Part shown: positions 38,142-46,165 of the stretch, in pieces
Position numbering within the stretch: position 1 is the first letter of the stretch
Layout: each line of letters starts with the position of its first letter
DNA from: Deltaproteobacteria bacterium
GTDB lineage: Bacteria; Myxococcota; UBA727; VGSZ01
NCBI GenBank assembly: GCA_016177705.1
Contig: JACOUT010000004.1
Coordinates: 62,001-126,000 of the forward strand
Length of the DNA: 64,000 bases
Direction of reading: 5' to 3'
Made by a program: the position numbers and the translations under genes
The notes under the pieces: generated by a model
Seen by the model: the letters and a program-made list of their open reading frames with translations, nothing else
Told to the model about the DNA's origin: nothing
Databases searched by the model: none

Positions 38142-38998
38142 TCGCTCGCTGGCGCTCGTGGCTGTTCTCGGGTGCCGCCCTGGTCGCGGTCACCTCTGCC
38201 GGCTGTCGCGTCGGGCCCTCGTCGTCCTTGCTCGACGACGCCAACGTGCAGGTGGTGGTCGCCGGCCTCGATGGCGGCGAGGCGCTCACCATCGACGTCG
38301 ACGACCAGCATCGTCGCCTCGACCAAGCCCCAGCGGACGTGGTGGTCGTCTACCTGACGCTACCCGAGGGCGTGCATCGCGGTCTCGCCACCATCGCGCC
38401 CTCCGACGTGCCCGCCCGGTGTGCTCCTTTCGACGTCGAGGTGCTGGACGGCGATGAGCGCACCGTGGTCGCCGTCGCGGCCGATCGCGCGCCGCCGTGT
38501 GCGCCGATCGACGCCGGCCCCGACGCCGGCGAACCCGACGCCGGCGAGCCCGACGCCGGCGAGCCCGACGCCGGCGAGCCCGACGCCGGCGAGCCCGACG
38601 CCGGCCCACCCCCCGACGTTTTCGTCAGGCTCGAGGAGGAGGAGCAGGTGGTCGGCTGCATCATCCCGCCGTGTGCACGGATCACGACCGTCACCGCCGA
38701 CGGCACCATCACCTATGTTGACCAGGGTGCGGCGCCGCGCACTGGCCTGCTCGACGCGCTCGATCTGCGAGCGCTGGCCGCACGCAGCCTGTCTGCGGAG
38801 GCGGACGCGCTGTTCGCTGGCGCTGACGCCGCGTGCCCGCAACTGCCGCCGCTCGATGGGCTGGTGGTGCTGCGCCGCACGTACGATCCCGGTACCGGCG
38901 CCGTGCAGGAGCAAGCGGATGTAAGCCTGTGTGTCACCGGAGTCGCCGTCGACCTGCGCGCACGCTTGGCGCTCGCCCGCGCTCAGCTCGGCCTGTGA
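38138..38998 (+). CDS. Lipoprotein with EPDAG tandem-repeat linker
   Basis: The 286-residue protein has a lipoprotein signal (VTSAGC near residue 23), an N-terminal beta-rich part (residues 25-125), five EPDAG repeats (around 130-154), and a C-terminal domain (residues 165-286) with several cysteines (QVVGCIIPPCARI and others). Nothing is known of the family. The ATG overlaps the caspase stop, so it belongs to the ECF operon. It could be a cell-surface sensor or substrate for the caspase-like protein. Confidence 0.75.
   Translation: MIARWRSWLFSGAALVAVTSAGCRVGPSSSLLDDANVQVVVAGLDGGEALTIDVDDQHRRLDQAPADVVVVYLTLPEGVHRGLATIAPSDVPARCAPFDVEVLDGDERTVVAVAADRAPPCAPIDAGPDAGEPDAGEPDAGEPDAGEPDAGEPDAGPPPDVFVRLEEEEQVVGCIIPPCARITTVTADGTITYVDQGAAPRTGLLDALDLRALAARSLSAEADALFAGADAACPQLPPLDGLVVLRRTYDPGTGAVQEQADVSLCVTGVAVDLRARLALARAQLGL
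38525..38599 (+). repeat. Five tandem 15-base repeats encoding (Ala-Gly-Glu-Pro-Asp)
   Basis: Five consecutive copies of GCCGGCGARCCCGAC encode the EPDAG linker of the lipoprotein. The first copy differs at one third-codon position; the others are identical, so the array is prone to slippage and recent. Confidence 0.85.
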
Positions 38999-39026
38999 CG
39001 CACACAACCGACAAACCTCGGCGCGT

Positions 39027-39052
39027 GAACAGATCCGATCTGACGACGCGTA
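39027..39052 (+). promoter_or_regulatory. ECF-type promoter for the Ig-like lipoprotein gene
   Basis: GAACAGATC begins at 39027 and CGTAAG begins 18 bases after GAAC, at 39049. This is the same structure as the promoter at 35027-35052. It includes a CAGATC-C-GATCTG palindrome. AAGGGGGG then ACG precedes the ATG at 39065 at a normal ribosome-site distance. The promoter suggests that this gene belongs to the ECF regulon. Confidence 0.6.
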
Positions 39053-39064
39053 AGGGGGGCACGA

Positions 39065-42049
39065 ATGAGGTGCCCCTTGCATTTGCCACGCTACCTGTCC
39101 TGCCGCGTTGCCGTTCCCACCTTGCTCGCCGCTGCGCTCCAACTCGTCGGCGCAAGCTGTTCCTGCATGGTGTCGCCGCCGAGCCACGTGTGCAGCTCCG
39201 ACGACGACTGCACCCCTGGCACCCAGTGCGACGACGGCGCCTGCAACGCCACGCGGGCGGCAATCTCCTCGTTCGCGTCCGATCGTGCGGCGGTCACGTC
39301 GGGGACCAGGGACGGCGCAGTGGTGCAAGGCGCGGCGACGCTGAGCTGGAGCACCGCCGGCGCAGGCAGCGTCGTGCTGTTCGCGAACGGGGCCGAGGTC
39401 GACCTCGGCAACTGCCTGCCAACCCCGCCGGCGCCCTCGTGCATCGCCGCCGGCAGTATCTCGGTGTCACCGACGGAGGACACCGAGTACGTACTCGCGG
39501 CCAGCCCTGGGGACGAGCCGTGTGCAAGCGGTAGCGCGGTGTGCACCGAGAGTACCGTCACGGTCGCGGCCGTGGCCCCCGCTGCCGTGGTGCTGTCCAC
39601 GGCCGACACCGAGATCGATTCCGGCAGCGACGTCACCGTCAGCTACCTCGCGACCAACGCCGCCACGCTCACCATCGGCGTCGTGCGCATTGAGGACGGC
39701 CAGCGCCGCCTCGATCCCTGCGCGCTCGCCGGCAGCGGCGGGGGCGCACCGTGCGAGCTGCCCGCCGACGGCGATCGCCCGGCCGCGAGTGGCGACATCA
39801 CCTTCGCCGCCGTCGGCGAGCCGTTCACCGTGGCGGCTCGGGCCGCCAACGGCGCCGACGACGGCCTCGGCGACGTCGTCGACGGCGAGGTCGAGCTGCA
39901 GATCGACGTGCGGGGCGCGCCGCGCGTGGTCGCCTTCGCCGCCGCCGACGCCACCGTGCAGCCCGGCGATACCGTGCTGTTGAGCTGGACCGTCGACGCG
40001 TCTACCTCGGTGTCCCTGATCGCCTCGCCGCCGAGCGCGGTGGCGGTGGGCCTCGAGGCCTGCACCGGCGTCGACGCGGCCGACGGCTCGGGGGGTTGCG
40101 TGGTGAGCATGGCCGCGGGCGCCGCGCTCGGTCCGGTGGTGCTCACCATGGTGGCGAGCGACGGCACGCGAGCCTCCGCGCCGGCGGCCGCCATCGTCGA
40201 GCTCGGCGCGGCGCCGGTGCCCGTGCTCACCGCCGATCCCGAGGAGGTCCCCGCCGCCGGCGGCAGCGCGCGCCTGGCCTGGAGCGCCGAGGGTGCTACC
40301 GTCGCGCGCCTCGAGATCGACGGCACGGCCATTGTCGACACCGACGCCGGCACCGGCGACGCGGACTGCCTGGAGGGTGACGCCGGTACCTGCGAGGCCG
40401 CGGCCGACGCCGTCGAGGTCGCTGTGACCGCCAACGCGACCGCGACGTTCACCGCCGAAAACGACTTCGGCAGTGCAGCCACCTCGGTGCAGCTGCGGGT
40501 CGCGGGCACGCCGGCAGTTACCGCGCTCGCGCTCGGCGGCGACGACGGCCTCGACGGCCTCGCCGTCGCCGACACCGCGCAAGCGACGCTCACCTGGTCT
40601 GCTGTCGACGCGCAGTCGACCACACTCGAAGCCGCGGTCTTTCCCGTCGCCGGCTGCGCCGACCCCGACGCGAGCTGGCAAGCGGTCGGCGGCTTCCCAA
40701 GCGGCGCGTCGGGGAGCTTCGGCGTTGACGTCACGGCCAGCCAGCAGTGCCTGCGGCTCAGCGCGCTCGGCAGCGCTGGCCAGAGCACCAGCGCGGTGCT
40801 CGAGGTGGTGCGCACGCCGGTCATCGGCTCCTTTGACGCCAGCGACACCACCGTCGCCCGCGGCGACACCATCGAGCTGACGCTGCAGACCTCGTTCGCG
40901 ACCGGGCTGTCCTTGTCGGTGACGCCGCTCGGCGCCGCGCTCGCCAGCGATCTCGACGACTGTGCCGCGGTCGACGGCACCGGAGTGGCGCGCTGCTCGG
41001 TGGTCATCCAGCCCGGCACGCCGCTCGGCGACGTCACGCTGACGGCGGTGGCAGAGGGAGCGCGCGGCACCGGCTCGCCGCCGCTCAATCGCGTGGTCAG
41101 CGTCGGCACGGCGCCCACGGTCAGCTCATTCGGCTCCTCCCCGGGGACGCTGTCGAGCGCGGGCGATGTGACCTTGGCGTGGACCACCAGCGACGGCGCC
41201 TCGCTCACCATCGTCGACGACGGCGGCGGCGCGGTGTTCTCCTCGAGCACAGTTACCACCGTGGCCGGTGGCTCCACCGTGGTGCCCGCGGTGTCGCGCA
41301 CCACCACGTGGACCTTCACCGTCGACAACCCCTTCGGGCAGGCGAGCGCGCAGGCGACCACCTTCTATGGCCCCTCGTTCTCGAGCTTGACGGTGAACGG
41401 CGAAGACGCGCTCGACGGCACCGCCTCGTTCGTCACCGGCGGGGCGTCGGTCTCCTTCACAACCGCCGACGCCACCGGCGTCGAGGCTTTGCTCGGCGCT
41501 GTGCCCGGCGACGGCGATTGCACGCAGGCTGGCGACTATGCCTCCGCCGGCGCCACGGGCGCGAGCGGCACCATCGACCTCGGCGCCGTGATCCGCGACC
41601 GCTGCTTGCGCGTGGTCGCGACCAACGCCGCGGCGCAGTCGAGCACCATGCATGCGCGCCTAGTCGACCTGCCGGAGATCACCAACGCGACGACCGCGCC
41701 CGACAGCGTCTCGAGGAACGCCGGCGGCACCGTGGTCGTCGATCTCGGCGTGCGCGGCGCCACCACGCTCGACGTCGTGGTCGATCACCTCGACGCCGGC
41801 GGCGCGGTCTTGAGCAGTGAGAGCGTCTGCACCGAGGCGAGCCTCAACAGCGGCGCGCTGTCTGGCGGTGCCACCGTGGACGCCGTCAGCTGCATCGACA
41901 CCTACGACGGCGCAGGCTGCGTGCTGCTGTGCCGGCGCATCCCGTCGGGTACGGTGTCGCTACGCTACCGCGCCGCCGCCGCCGATGAGGAAGCCGATTC
42001 GGCAGCCCTCGACACCAGCAGTGGACAAGACGTGGCAGTTGCACCATGA
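39065..42049 (+). CDS. Large Ig-like-repeat lipoprotein
   Basis: The 994-residue protein has a lipoprotein signal (LQLVGASC near residue 32), a short Cys-rich start (VCSSDDDCTPGTQCDDGACN), and about eight to ten repeated beta-sandwich modules. Each contains a pattern like GDTV-L-SWTVD-A-SVSLIA (for example GDTVLLSWTVDASTSVSL, GSARLAWSAEGATVARLEI). It is Thr/Ser-rich and probably surface-exposed. It starts after the second ECF-type promoter and overlaps the following gene. Confidence 0.8.
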   Translation: MRCPLHLPRYLSCRVAVPTLLAAALQLVGASCSCMVSPPSHVCSSDDDCTPGTQCDDGACNATRAAISSFASDRAAVTSGTRDGAVVQGAATLSWSTAGAGSVVLFANGAEVDLGNCLPTPPAPSCIAAGSISVSPTEDTEYVLAASPGDEPCASGSAVCTESTVTVAAVAPAAVVLSTADTEIDSGSDVTVSYLATNAATLTIGVVRIEDGQRRLDPCALAGSGGGAPCELPADGDRPAASGDITFAAVGEPFTVAARAANGADDGLGDVVDGEVELQIDVRGAPRVVAFAAADATVQPGDTVLLSWTVDASTSVSLIASPPSAVAVGLEACTGVDAADGSGGCVVSMAAGAALGPVVLTMVASDGTRASAPAAAIVELGAAPVPVLTADPEEVPAAGGSARLAWSAEGATVARLEIDGTAIVDTDAGTGDADCLEGDAGTCEAAADAVEVAVTANATATFTAENDFGSAATSVQLRVAGTPAVTALALGGDDGLDGLAVADTAQATLTWSAVDAQSTTLEAAVFPVAGCADPDASWQAVGGFPSGASGSFGVDVTASQQCLRLSALGSAGQSTSAVLEVVRTPVIGSFDASDTTVARGDTIELTLQTSFATGLSLSVTPLGAALASDLDDCAAVDGTGVARCSVVIQPGTPLGDVTLTAVAEGARGTGSPPLNRVVSVGTAPTVSSFGSSPGTLSSAGDVTLAWTTSDGASLTIVDDGGGAVFSSSTVTTVAGGSTVVPAVSRTTTWTFTVDNPFGQASAQATTFYGPSFSSLTVNGEDALDGTASFVTGGASVSFTTADATGVEALLGAVPGDGDCTQAGDYASAGATGASGTIDLGAVIRDRCLRVVATNAAAQSSTMHARLVDLPEITNATTAPDSVSRNAGGTVVVDLGVRGATTLDVVVDHLDAGGAVLSSESVCTEASLNSGALSGGATVDAVSCIDTYDGAGCVLLCRRIPSGTVSLRYRAAAADEEADSAALDTSSGQDVAVAP

Positions 42050-42845
42050 GCGCCGCTTCGCGGGAGGCACCTTGCTGACGTTCGTGCTGTTCATCGCCGC
42101 GGCGCCGTCGATTGTGGTGGTCCACGACGGGCGGGCCGACGTCGCCGAGCTCGTGGCCGGTGAATTGCTGGCGAGCGGCCGCGCCACCGCCACGCTCTTG
42201 CCCGGCCCGCTGGCCGGCTCGTGCGCGCGCGACGCCGCCTGCAAGCAGCGCCCCACCGCAGACGCACTCGTGCTGGTGACGACGTCGCCGTCCTCGGCTG
42301 CTGGCACCGTCGAGCTGGTGCTGCTTGGCCCACGCGGCGAGGTGCTGGCACAAGAGGTGCTCGCAGCAGCAGACCCCTCGCTCCTTCGGGCGCTCATGGC
42401 AGAGCCGCTCTCGCGCCTTTTGGCTGCGGCAGAGGCGGCGTCTGCGTCGGGCGCGTCGGTGGGCGTTGCGGCGGCCACCGAGGACGACGGCGCTGGTCCG
42501 TGGCCATGGGTGCTCGGCGGCGTGGCGGTGTGTGCGGGCGTCTGCGGCGTCGGGCTCGTGGTGGCGCTCAGCTATGCGCTCGTGACCTCGGCGGCGTCGG
42601 CGGGAGAGGCTGCCGGCGATTCGTGCGGCAGCGCGCTCGGCAACGCCTGCACGGCGCCGTTCGACGCGCTCGGCGACGGCATCGGCGCCTGCGGTAGCGC
42701 GGGCGACGCCTGCACCGGCGCGGTCGGCTCGTGCTCACTGGCGGCATCGCCCGCGGCCCCGGCCGGTCCGGTCCCGCAGCCACCGAGCCGCGCGGCACCG
42801 GCCTCGTGGCCGCGCCGCAACGAGGGGACTGGCATGGCGTTTTAG
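42021..42845 (+). CDS. Membrane protein downstream of the Ig-like gene
   Basis: The 274-residue protein has a signal anchor (TLLTFVLFIAAAPSIVVVH), a soluble domain (residues 35-150, with EVLAAADPSLLRALMAEPL), a second membrane segment (PWPWVLGGVAVCAGVCGVGLVVALSY, around 168-193), and a Cys/Gly/Ala-rich C-terminal part with nine cysteines. There is no known family. The GTG at 42021 overlaps the preceding gene by 28 bases; an ATG at 41985 is in the same frame. It probably completes the second unit of the ECF regulon. Confidence 0.65.
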   Translation: MDKTWQLHHERRFAGGTLLTFVLFIAAAPSIVVVHDGRADVAELVAGELLASGRATATLLPGPLAGSCARDAACKQRPTADALVLVTTSPSSAAGTVELVLLGPRGEVLAQEVLAAADPSLLRALMAEPLSRLLAAAEAASASGASVGVAAATEDDGAGPWPWVLGGVAVCAGVCGVGLVVALSYALVTSAASAGEAAGDSCGSALGNACTAPFDALGDGIGACGSAGDACTGAVGSCSLAASPAAPAGPVPQPPSRAAPASWPRRNEGTGMAF

Positions 42846-42869
42846 CGGGCCATCGAAGAGCGGCCCGCT
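42844..42869 (+). terminator. Hairpin closing the ECF-regulated gene block
   Basis: Arms AGCGGGCC (42844-42851) and GGCCCGCT (42862-42869) pair perfectly over 8 bases around a 10-base loop, overlapping the stop codon. No T-tract follows. The hairpin also marks the edge of the decay island. Confidence 0.5.
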
Positions 42870-42887
42870 CCGGGAGTTTGCCAGAGC

Positions 42888-43423
42888 GGCGCCGAGGACG
42901 TCGAGCTCATCCCCGAGGACATCGGCGTCATCACGGAGGAGAGGAAGGCCGACAAGCTGCTCGAGTACCACCGGGCGCACGGCCGGGTCGTCGAGGCGGA
43001 CCACGCGCGCTTGCGCAGCGCGCGCGCCGCCGCCGATCAGGCGCGCGCGCCACGGCCTGATGCTGAAGGAGGTGGCGTGACGGCCACGCAGCTCACCGGC
43101 ATCGGCGGCAAGAAGAAGCCCGCGGAGGCCGCGCCTGTCGTGGTCGCCAAGGACCAGGTGGGCATCACGGAGCGCGCGGCGAAGAAGATCGCGCAGCTCG
43201 CCGAACGCGAAGGCAAACACGGGCAGCTCTTGCGCGTCGGCATCCAGGGCGGCGGCTGCTGGGGGCTGTCCTACACCTTCGCCTTCGCCGACAAGGCCGA
43301 GGCCTGCGATCGCATCTTCGACGGCTTTGGCCAGCGGATCGTGGTCGACGCCAAGAGCCTGGTCTATCTCGGCGGCAGCGTGCACGACTGGGCGGAGTCT
43401 CCCGGAATCGAGCTCGCGTCGGC
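42888..43423 (+). pseudogene. Partial copy of iscU (3' part) and iscA, decayed
   Basis: Positions 42888-43399 align with 27761-28274, the iscU extension through most of iscA, with scattered substitutions. The copy then jumps to DNA matching the repeat after iscA (28376 onward). The missing 95 or so bases include both C-terminal cysteines of iscA (the SCSCGESFSV end). The iscU part has lost its frame. The iscA ATG is replaced by GTG ACG (43077), and Ser after Cys is changed (GGGCWGL). A truncated translation is possible but it cannot bind a cluster normally. Confidence 0.75.
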
Positions 43424-43570
43424 GAGGACTTCGCCAGCGCAGCGGACGCGAAGACGCAGGCCTTCGACTACATCGAGATATTCAACAACCAGCAGAGGAT
43501 GCACACTGCGTTGGGCGACCAGAGCCCAGCGGAGTATGAACGCGTTGCCCGGATGAGCCGAGCGGCTTAA
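43424..43570 (+). mobile_element. IS3-family transposase C-terminal remnant
   Basis: The frame from 43424 to the TAA at 43568-43570 reads AFDYIEIFNNQQRMHTALGD then QSPAEYERVARMSRAA. This is the typical end of IS3-family OrfB integrases (the FDYIE..YN..R.HSALG..SP..FE pattern). Only 48 codons remain. The 5' part is replaced by the repeat found after iscA, so the element was truncated. It shows that an insertion sequence took part in shaping this island. Confidence 0.75.
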
Positions 43571-43575
43571 CCGAG

Positions 43576-43600
43576 TGTCCACCAAAACGGATCAATTTCA
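43576..43600. repeat. Terminal inverted repeat of the IS3-type remnant
   Basis: TGTCCACCAAAACGGATCAA then TTTCA starts 5 bases after the transposase stop. Reading inward it begins TGAAATTGATCC, like an IS3-family end with terminal TGA. The matching left end is missing. The adjacent CBS fragment begins immediately after it. Confidence 0.5.
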
Positions 43601-43935
43601 CCGAGGCGGAGGGGGAGTTGCAGCGTGCGGTGTTCCAGCGCCATCGCGTGCGCGACGCCACTGTCACCGAGCTGTCGACGCTCGCGCCCGACGAGCCGCT
43701 GGCGCGTGCCATCGAGCAGACGCTGCGCGGTGTTCAGGCCGACTTCCCGGTCGTGGAGCGCGGGCGCGTGGTCGGGGTGCTGACGCAGGTGGGCCTGGTG
43801 CGCGCGCTCGCCAAGGGAGCCCCCGTGATCGTTGACGACGGCGACGGTTTCCAGGGCATGGTGACCGCCGACAACCTGCGCGAGCTGTTGCTGTTCGACG
43901 TCGGCGCACCAGCGCGGGTGGGCCATGCAACCTGA
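43601..43935 (+). pseudogene. CBS-domain fragment, probably the C-terminus of an M50 site-2 protease
   Basis: Translation gives FQRHRVRDATVTELSTL, FPVVERGRVVGVLTQVGLVRALAKG and FQGMVTADNLRELLLFDVG. The first two parts are one CBS domain and the last is the end of a second. The middle between them is shorter than in intact pairs. M50 peptidases with C-terminal CBS pairs have this order. The 5' part was removed at the insertion sequence boundary, so it is a remnant. Confidence 0.55.
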
Positions 43936-44078
43936 GCTGATCCTGGTCGCGCGCGACCGACTGCCGTCGCCACCTCCGTGTCGACGAGCTCGATGGGATC
44001 GATCGGCCTGCTCGCGCACGCTGCAGATGTCAAGGAGAGCGCGGAGAACGTGAATGCGAAGAAGCAGTGGGTGCGCAT
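43936..44078 (-). pseudogene. 5' fragment of a lipoprotein gene
   Basis: From an ATG at 44078 the minus strand encodes MRTHCFFAFTFSALSLTSAA followed by CASRPIDPIELVDTEVATAV. This is a classic lipoprotein signal with a Cys after TSAA. After about 48 codons it runs antisense into the CBS fragment and looks like noncoding sequence. It is probably a truncated gene. Confidence 0.35.
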
Positions 44079-44215
44079 GTCGGCGGGTGGCGCAATCACC
44101 GGCCAATGTGTGCCCGTGCGTGCTCCCCGCGAGCGTTGGTGAGCATTGCCGCATGGCTCAGCGCAGTACGCTCCGACGCGTAGTCGGCGCCCGATCGACG
44201 GCGCCACCCCGCCGC

Positions 44216-45075
44216 TCAGCCGCGTCGAGGCTGCGTCGACGGCCCGTCCGAGCCGCTCCCGTTCTGGCGCTCGCGCACGAGGCTCGCGAGGATCGAGAGC
44301 GCGAGCAGCAGCACGATCACGCCGAGCGACGCCAGGACCGGGAGCTTCACCCACACGCTCGCGACCATCTTCACGCCGACGAAGACCAGAGCACGATGAA
44401 GGGATCGGCCGTGATCGCGAAGATGGCGAAGATCGAGTCGACCGCGAACACGACGTCGGACGTCTCGATGACGATCAGCGCGATGAACAGAGGCGTCGCG
44501 AGCAGCCGCCCGCCCTCGCGGACGAGGAGCTTGCCGTCCCGTAACCCCGTGGTCGGCAGGGCGCGTTGCAGCAGGCGGTAGGCGCGCGACTCCTCCGGGC
44601 CATGGAGCTCGTTGCGGCGCCGCAACATGCGTGCGCCACTGATCAGAAGGACCGCTCCAAAGAGCATCACCACCCAATGGAATCGCTGCAGCAGCGCGGC
44701 CCCCGCGAAGACCATCGCGCCGCGCATGATGACCGCGCCCAGGATTCCCCAGAACAGCACCCGGTGCTGGTGCTCGGGGCGCACCGCGAACGCGCCGAAG
44801 ATCGCATAGATGACGAACAGGTTGTCGACGGAGAGAGCCTTCTCGAGGACGTAGCCGGTCAGGAATTCCAGACCGACGGAGGCGCCAAAGCGCCAGACGA
44901 CGAAGCCGTTGAACAGCAGCGCGACGCCTATCCACGCGGCCGACGTGATGGCTGCTTCCTTCGGCTCCACCGCATGGGAGCGGCGGTGCAACACCGACAG
45001 GTCGAGGACGAGCATCGCCCCGATGACGGCAAAGAACGCAATCCAGAGCGGCGCGGTGCCGACAGAGTCGATCAC
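44216..45075 (-). pseudogene. TerC/Alx-family membrane protein gene, internally deleted
   Basis: From GTG 45075 the frame reads VIDSVGTAPLWIAFFAVIGA with many TerC motifs: EKALSVDNLFVIYAIFGAF, GILGAVIMRGAMVF, IETSDVVFAVDSIFAIFAIT, DPFIVL. It then hits a stop at 44371. The remaining C-terminus (VFVGVKMVASVWVKLPVLAS) is in another frame, ending at 44216. Compared with TerC/Alx, roughly 35 residues between DPFIV and the FVGVKM helix are missing, with a frame change. TerC proteins are linked to metal (manganese, tellurite) handling; this copy is probably nonfunctional. Confidence 0.75.
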
Positions 45076-45255
45076 CCGATCTCCCTGCTCAGCCACCTCT
45101 GGCTCGTCGTCGTGGCATCCCGGTTCCGACAGCAAGAAGCGGACCGCCCGACGACGCACCACGCCAAGGGCGGCACGACACGGCTTGGCAGCGGCCAACG
45201 GCGAAAGACGGACGCGATCGCCCAACGTCGTGGGGCAACCGGCCCTGCGTGCCCC

Positions 45256-45277
45256 GGCATCCGCTGAGCCGGATGCC
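45256..45277 (-). other. Perfect hairpin upstream of terC
   Basis: Arms GGCATCCG and CGGATGCC pair over 8 bases around a 6-base loop, about 180 bases upstream of terC. terC/alx genes often have manganese riboswitches, but the conserved loops of that riboswitch class are not visible here. The 45076-45336 stretch otherwise holds nothing I can assign. Confidence 0.35.
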
Positions 45278-45436
45278 AGCGAGCCTTCGGCAGGTCCCTT
45301 GCGGCGCGTTGCGGCTGCGCCTGTGGCGATGAGGTCGTGACGGCGATCCGCCTGCTCGGCGGGAAACACAGGAAAGGCCTCGGGCCGGCCGCCGCGAACA
45401 TCCTCTACTTCCTGTACCGAGACGCGCTCCTGATCG

Positions 45437-45646
45437 ATGGCGCACTGCCTGCCGGGCAACCTGAACGTCAGCTTCGCCTACAAGGTCATCGAGCACGACG
45501 AGCGCCCAAGGAACGTGGGCAGCTTCGACAAGGCCGACCCGAGCGTGGGCGCGGGCCTGCTGTCCGACAACGACGTGCTCGCCAGCGTCGGCCACGTGCG
45601 CCGCATCTTCGACGGCTGCGGCCAGCGGATCGTGTTCTCGGTCTGA
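45437..45646 (+). pseudogene. In-frame chimera of iscS, iscU and iscA fragments (69 codons)
   Basis: The reading frame joins five pieces of the isc operon in their original order. They are isc[16 protein letters not shown] (from 26971-27015); iscU KVIEHDERPRNVGSFDKADP (from about 27347); iscU LLSDNDVLASVGHVR (from about 27707-27754); iscA RIFDGCGQRIV (28186-28218); and the iscA end FSV plus stop. The joins fall at short identical bases. All four joins keep the frame. No ribosome site is obvious before the ATG. It is probably a deletion product of an isc copy, but its open frame is remarkable. Confidence 0.7.
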
Positions 45647-45712
45647 GCGGGACGCCGTGACGCCCGCGTCCGTCGACGGTCTGCGGCGTCGGTGCTACCC
45701 AAACCTCACAGT

Positions 45713-46165
45713 ATGCGGATCTGGATCGACGCCGACGCCTGCCCGCGCGAAGTGAAGGACGTGATCTTCCGCGCCGCCGAGCGCACGGGCGTCGCGGTCT
45801 CGCTCGTCGCCAACAAGTCGATGTTCACGCCGCGCTCGCCGCTGGTGAGCATGGTGCAGGTCAAGGGCGGCCCGGACGTCGCCGACGATCGCATCGTCGC
45901 GGACGCAGCCGCCGGCGACATCGCGGTGACCGCGGACATCCCGCTCGCGGCACGCCTGGTGCCAAAGGGCGTGGTCGTCATCGACACCCGCGGCGAGCTG
46001 TTCGACGAGGACAACATCGGCGAGCGCCTGTCGGTGCGCGACTTCATGGCCGAGGTGCGCGACGCGGGCGGGCTCACTGCGGGCCCGCGCGCCTTCGGCC
46101 CGCGCGACAAGCAGCGCTTCGCGAGCGCGCTCGACGCCGCGTTGCAGCGTGGGCTGCGCCGATGA
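45713..46165 (+). CDS. YaiI/YqxD family protein (UPF0178, DUF188)
   Basis: The 150-residue protein starts with MRIWIDADACPREVKDVI, the family hallmark, then LVANKSMF and DDRIVADAAAGDIAVTADIPLA. These make up the conserved PIN-like core with acidic residues that suggest a nuclease-type fold. Function is not established. The ATG at 45713 fits the family N-terminus. Its stop overlaps the RluA-type gene (ATGA). Confidence 0.9.
   Translation: MRIWIDADACPREVKDVIFRAAERTGVAVSLVANKSMFTPRSPLVSMVQVKGGPDVADDRIVADAAAGDIAVTADIPLAARLVPKGVVVIDTRGELFDEDNIGERLSVRDFMAEVRDAGGLTAGPRAFGPRDKQRFASALDAALQRGLRR

Noticed and set aside
45076..45340. Possible manganese riboswitch upstream of terC
   Set aside because: The conserved loop sequences of the yybP-ykoY class are not visible. 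Only a perfect 8-base hairpin was found, and the gene itself is broken.
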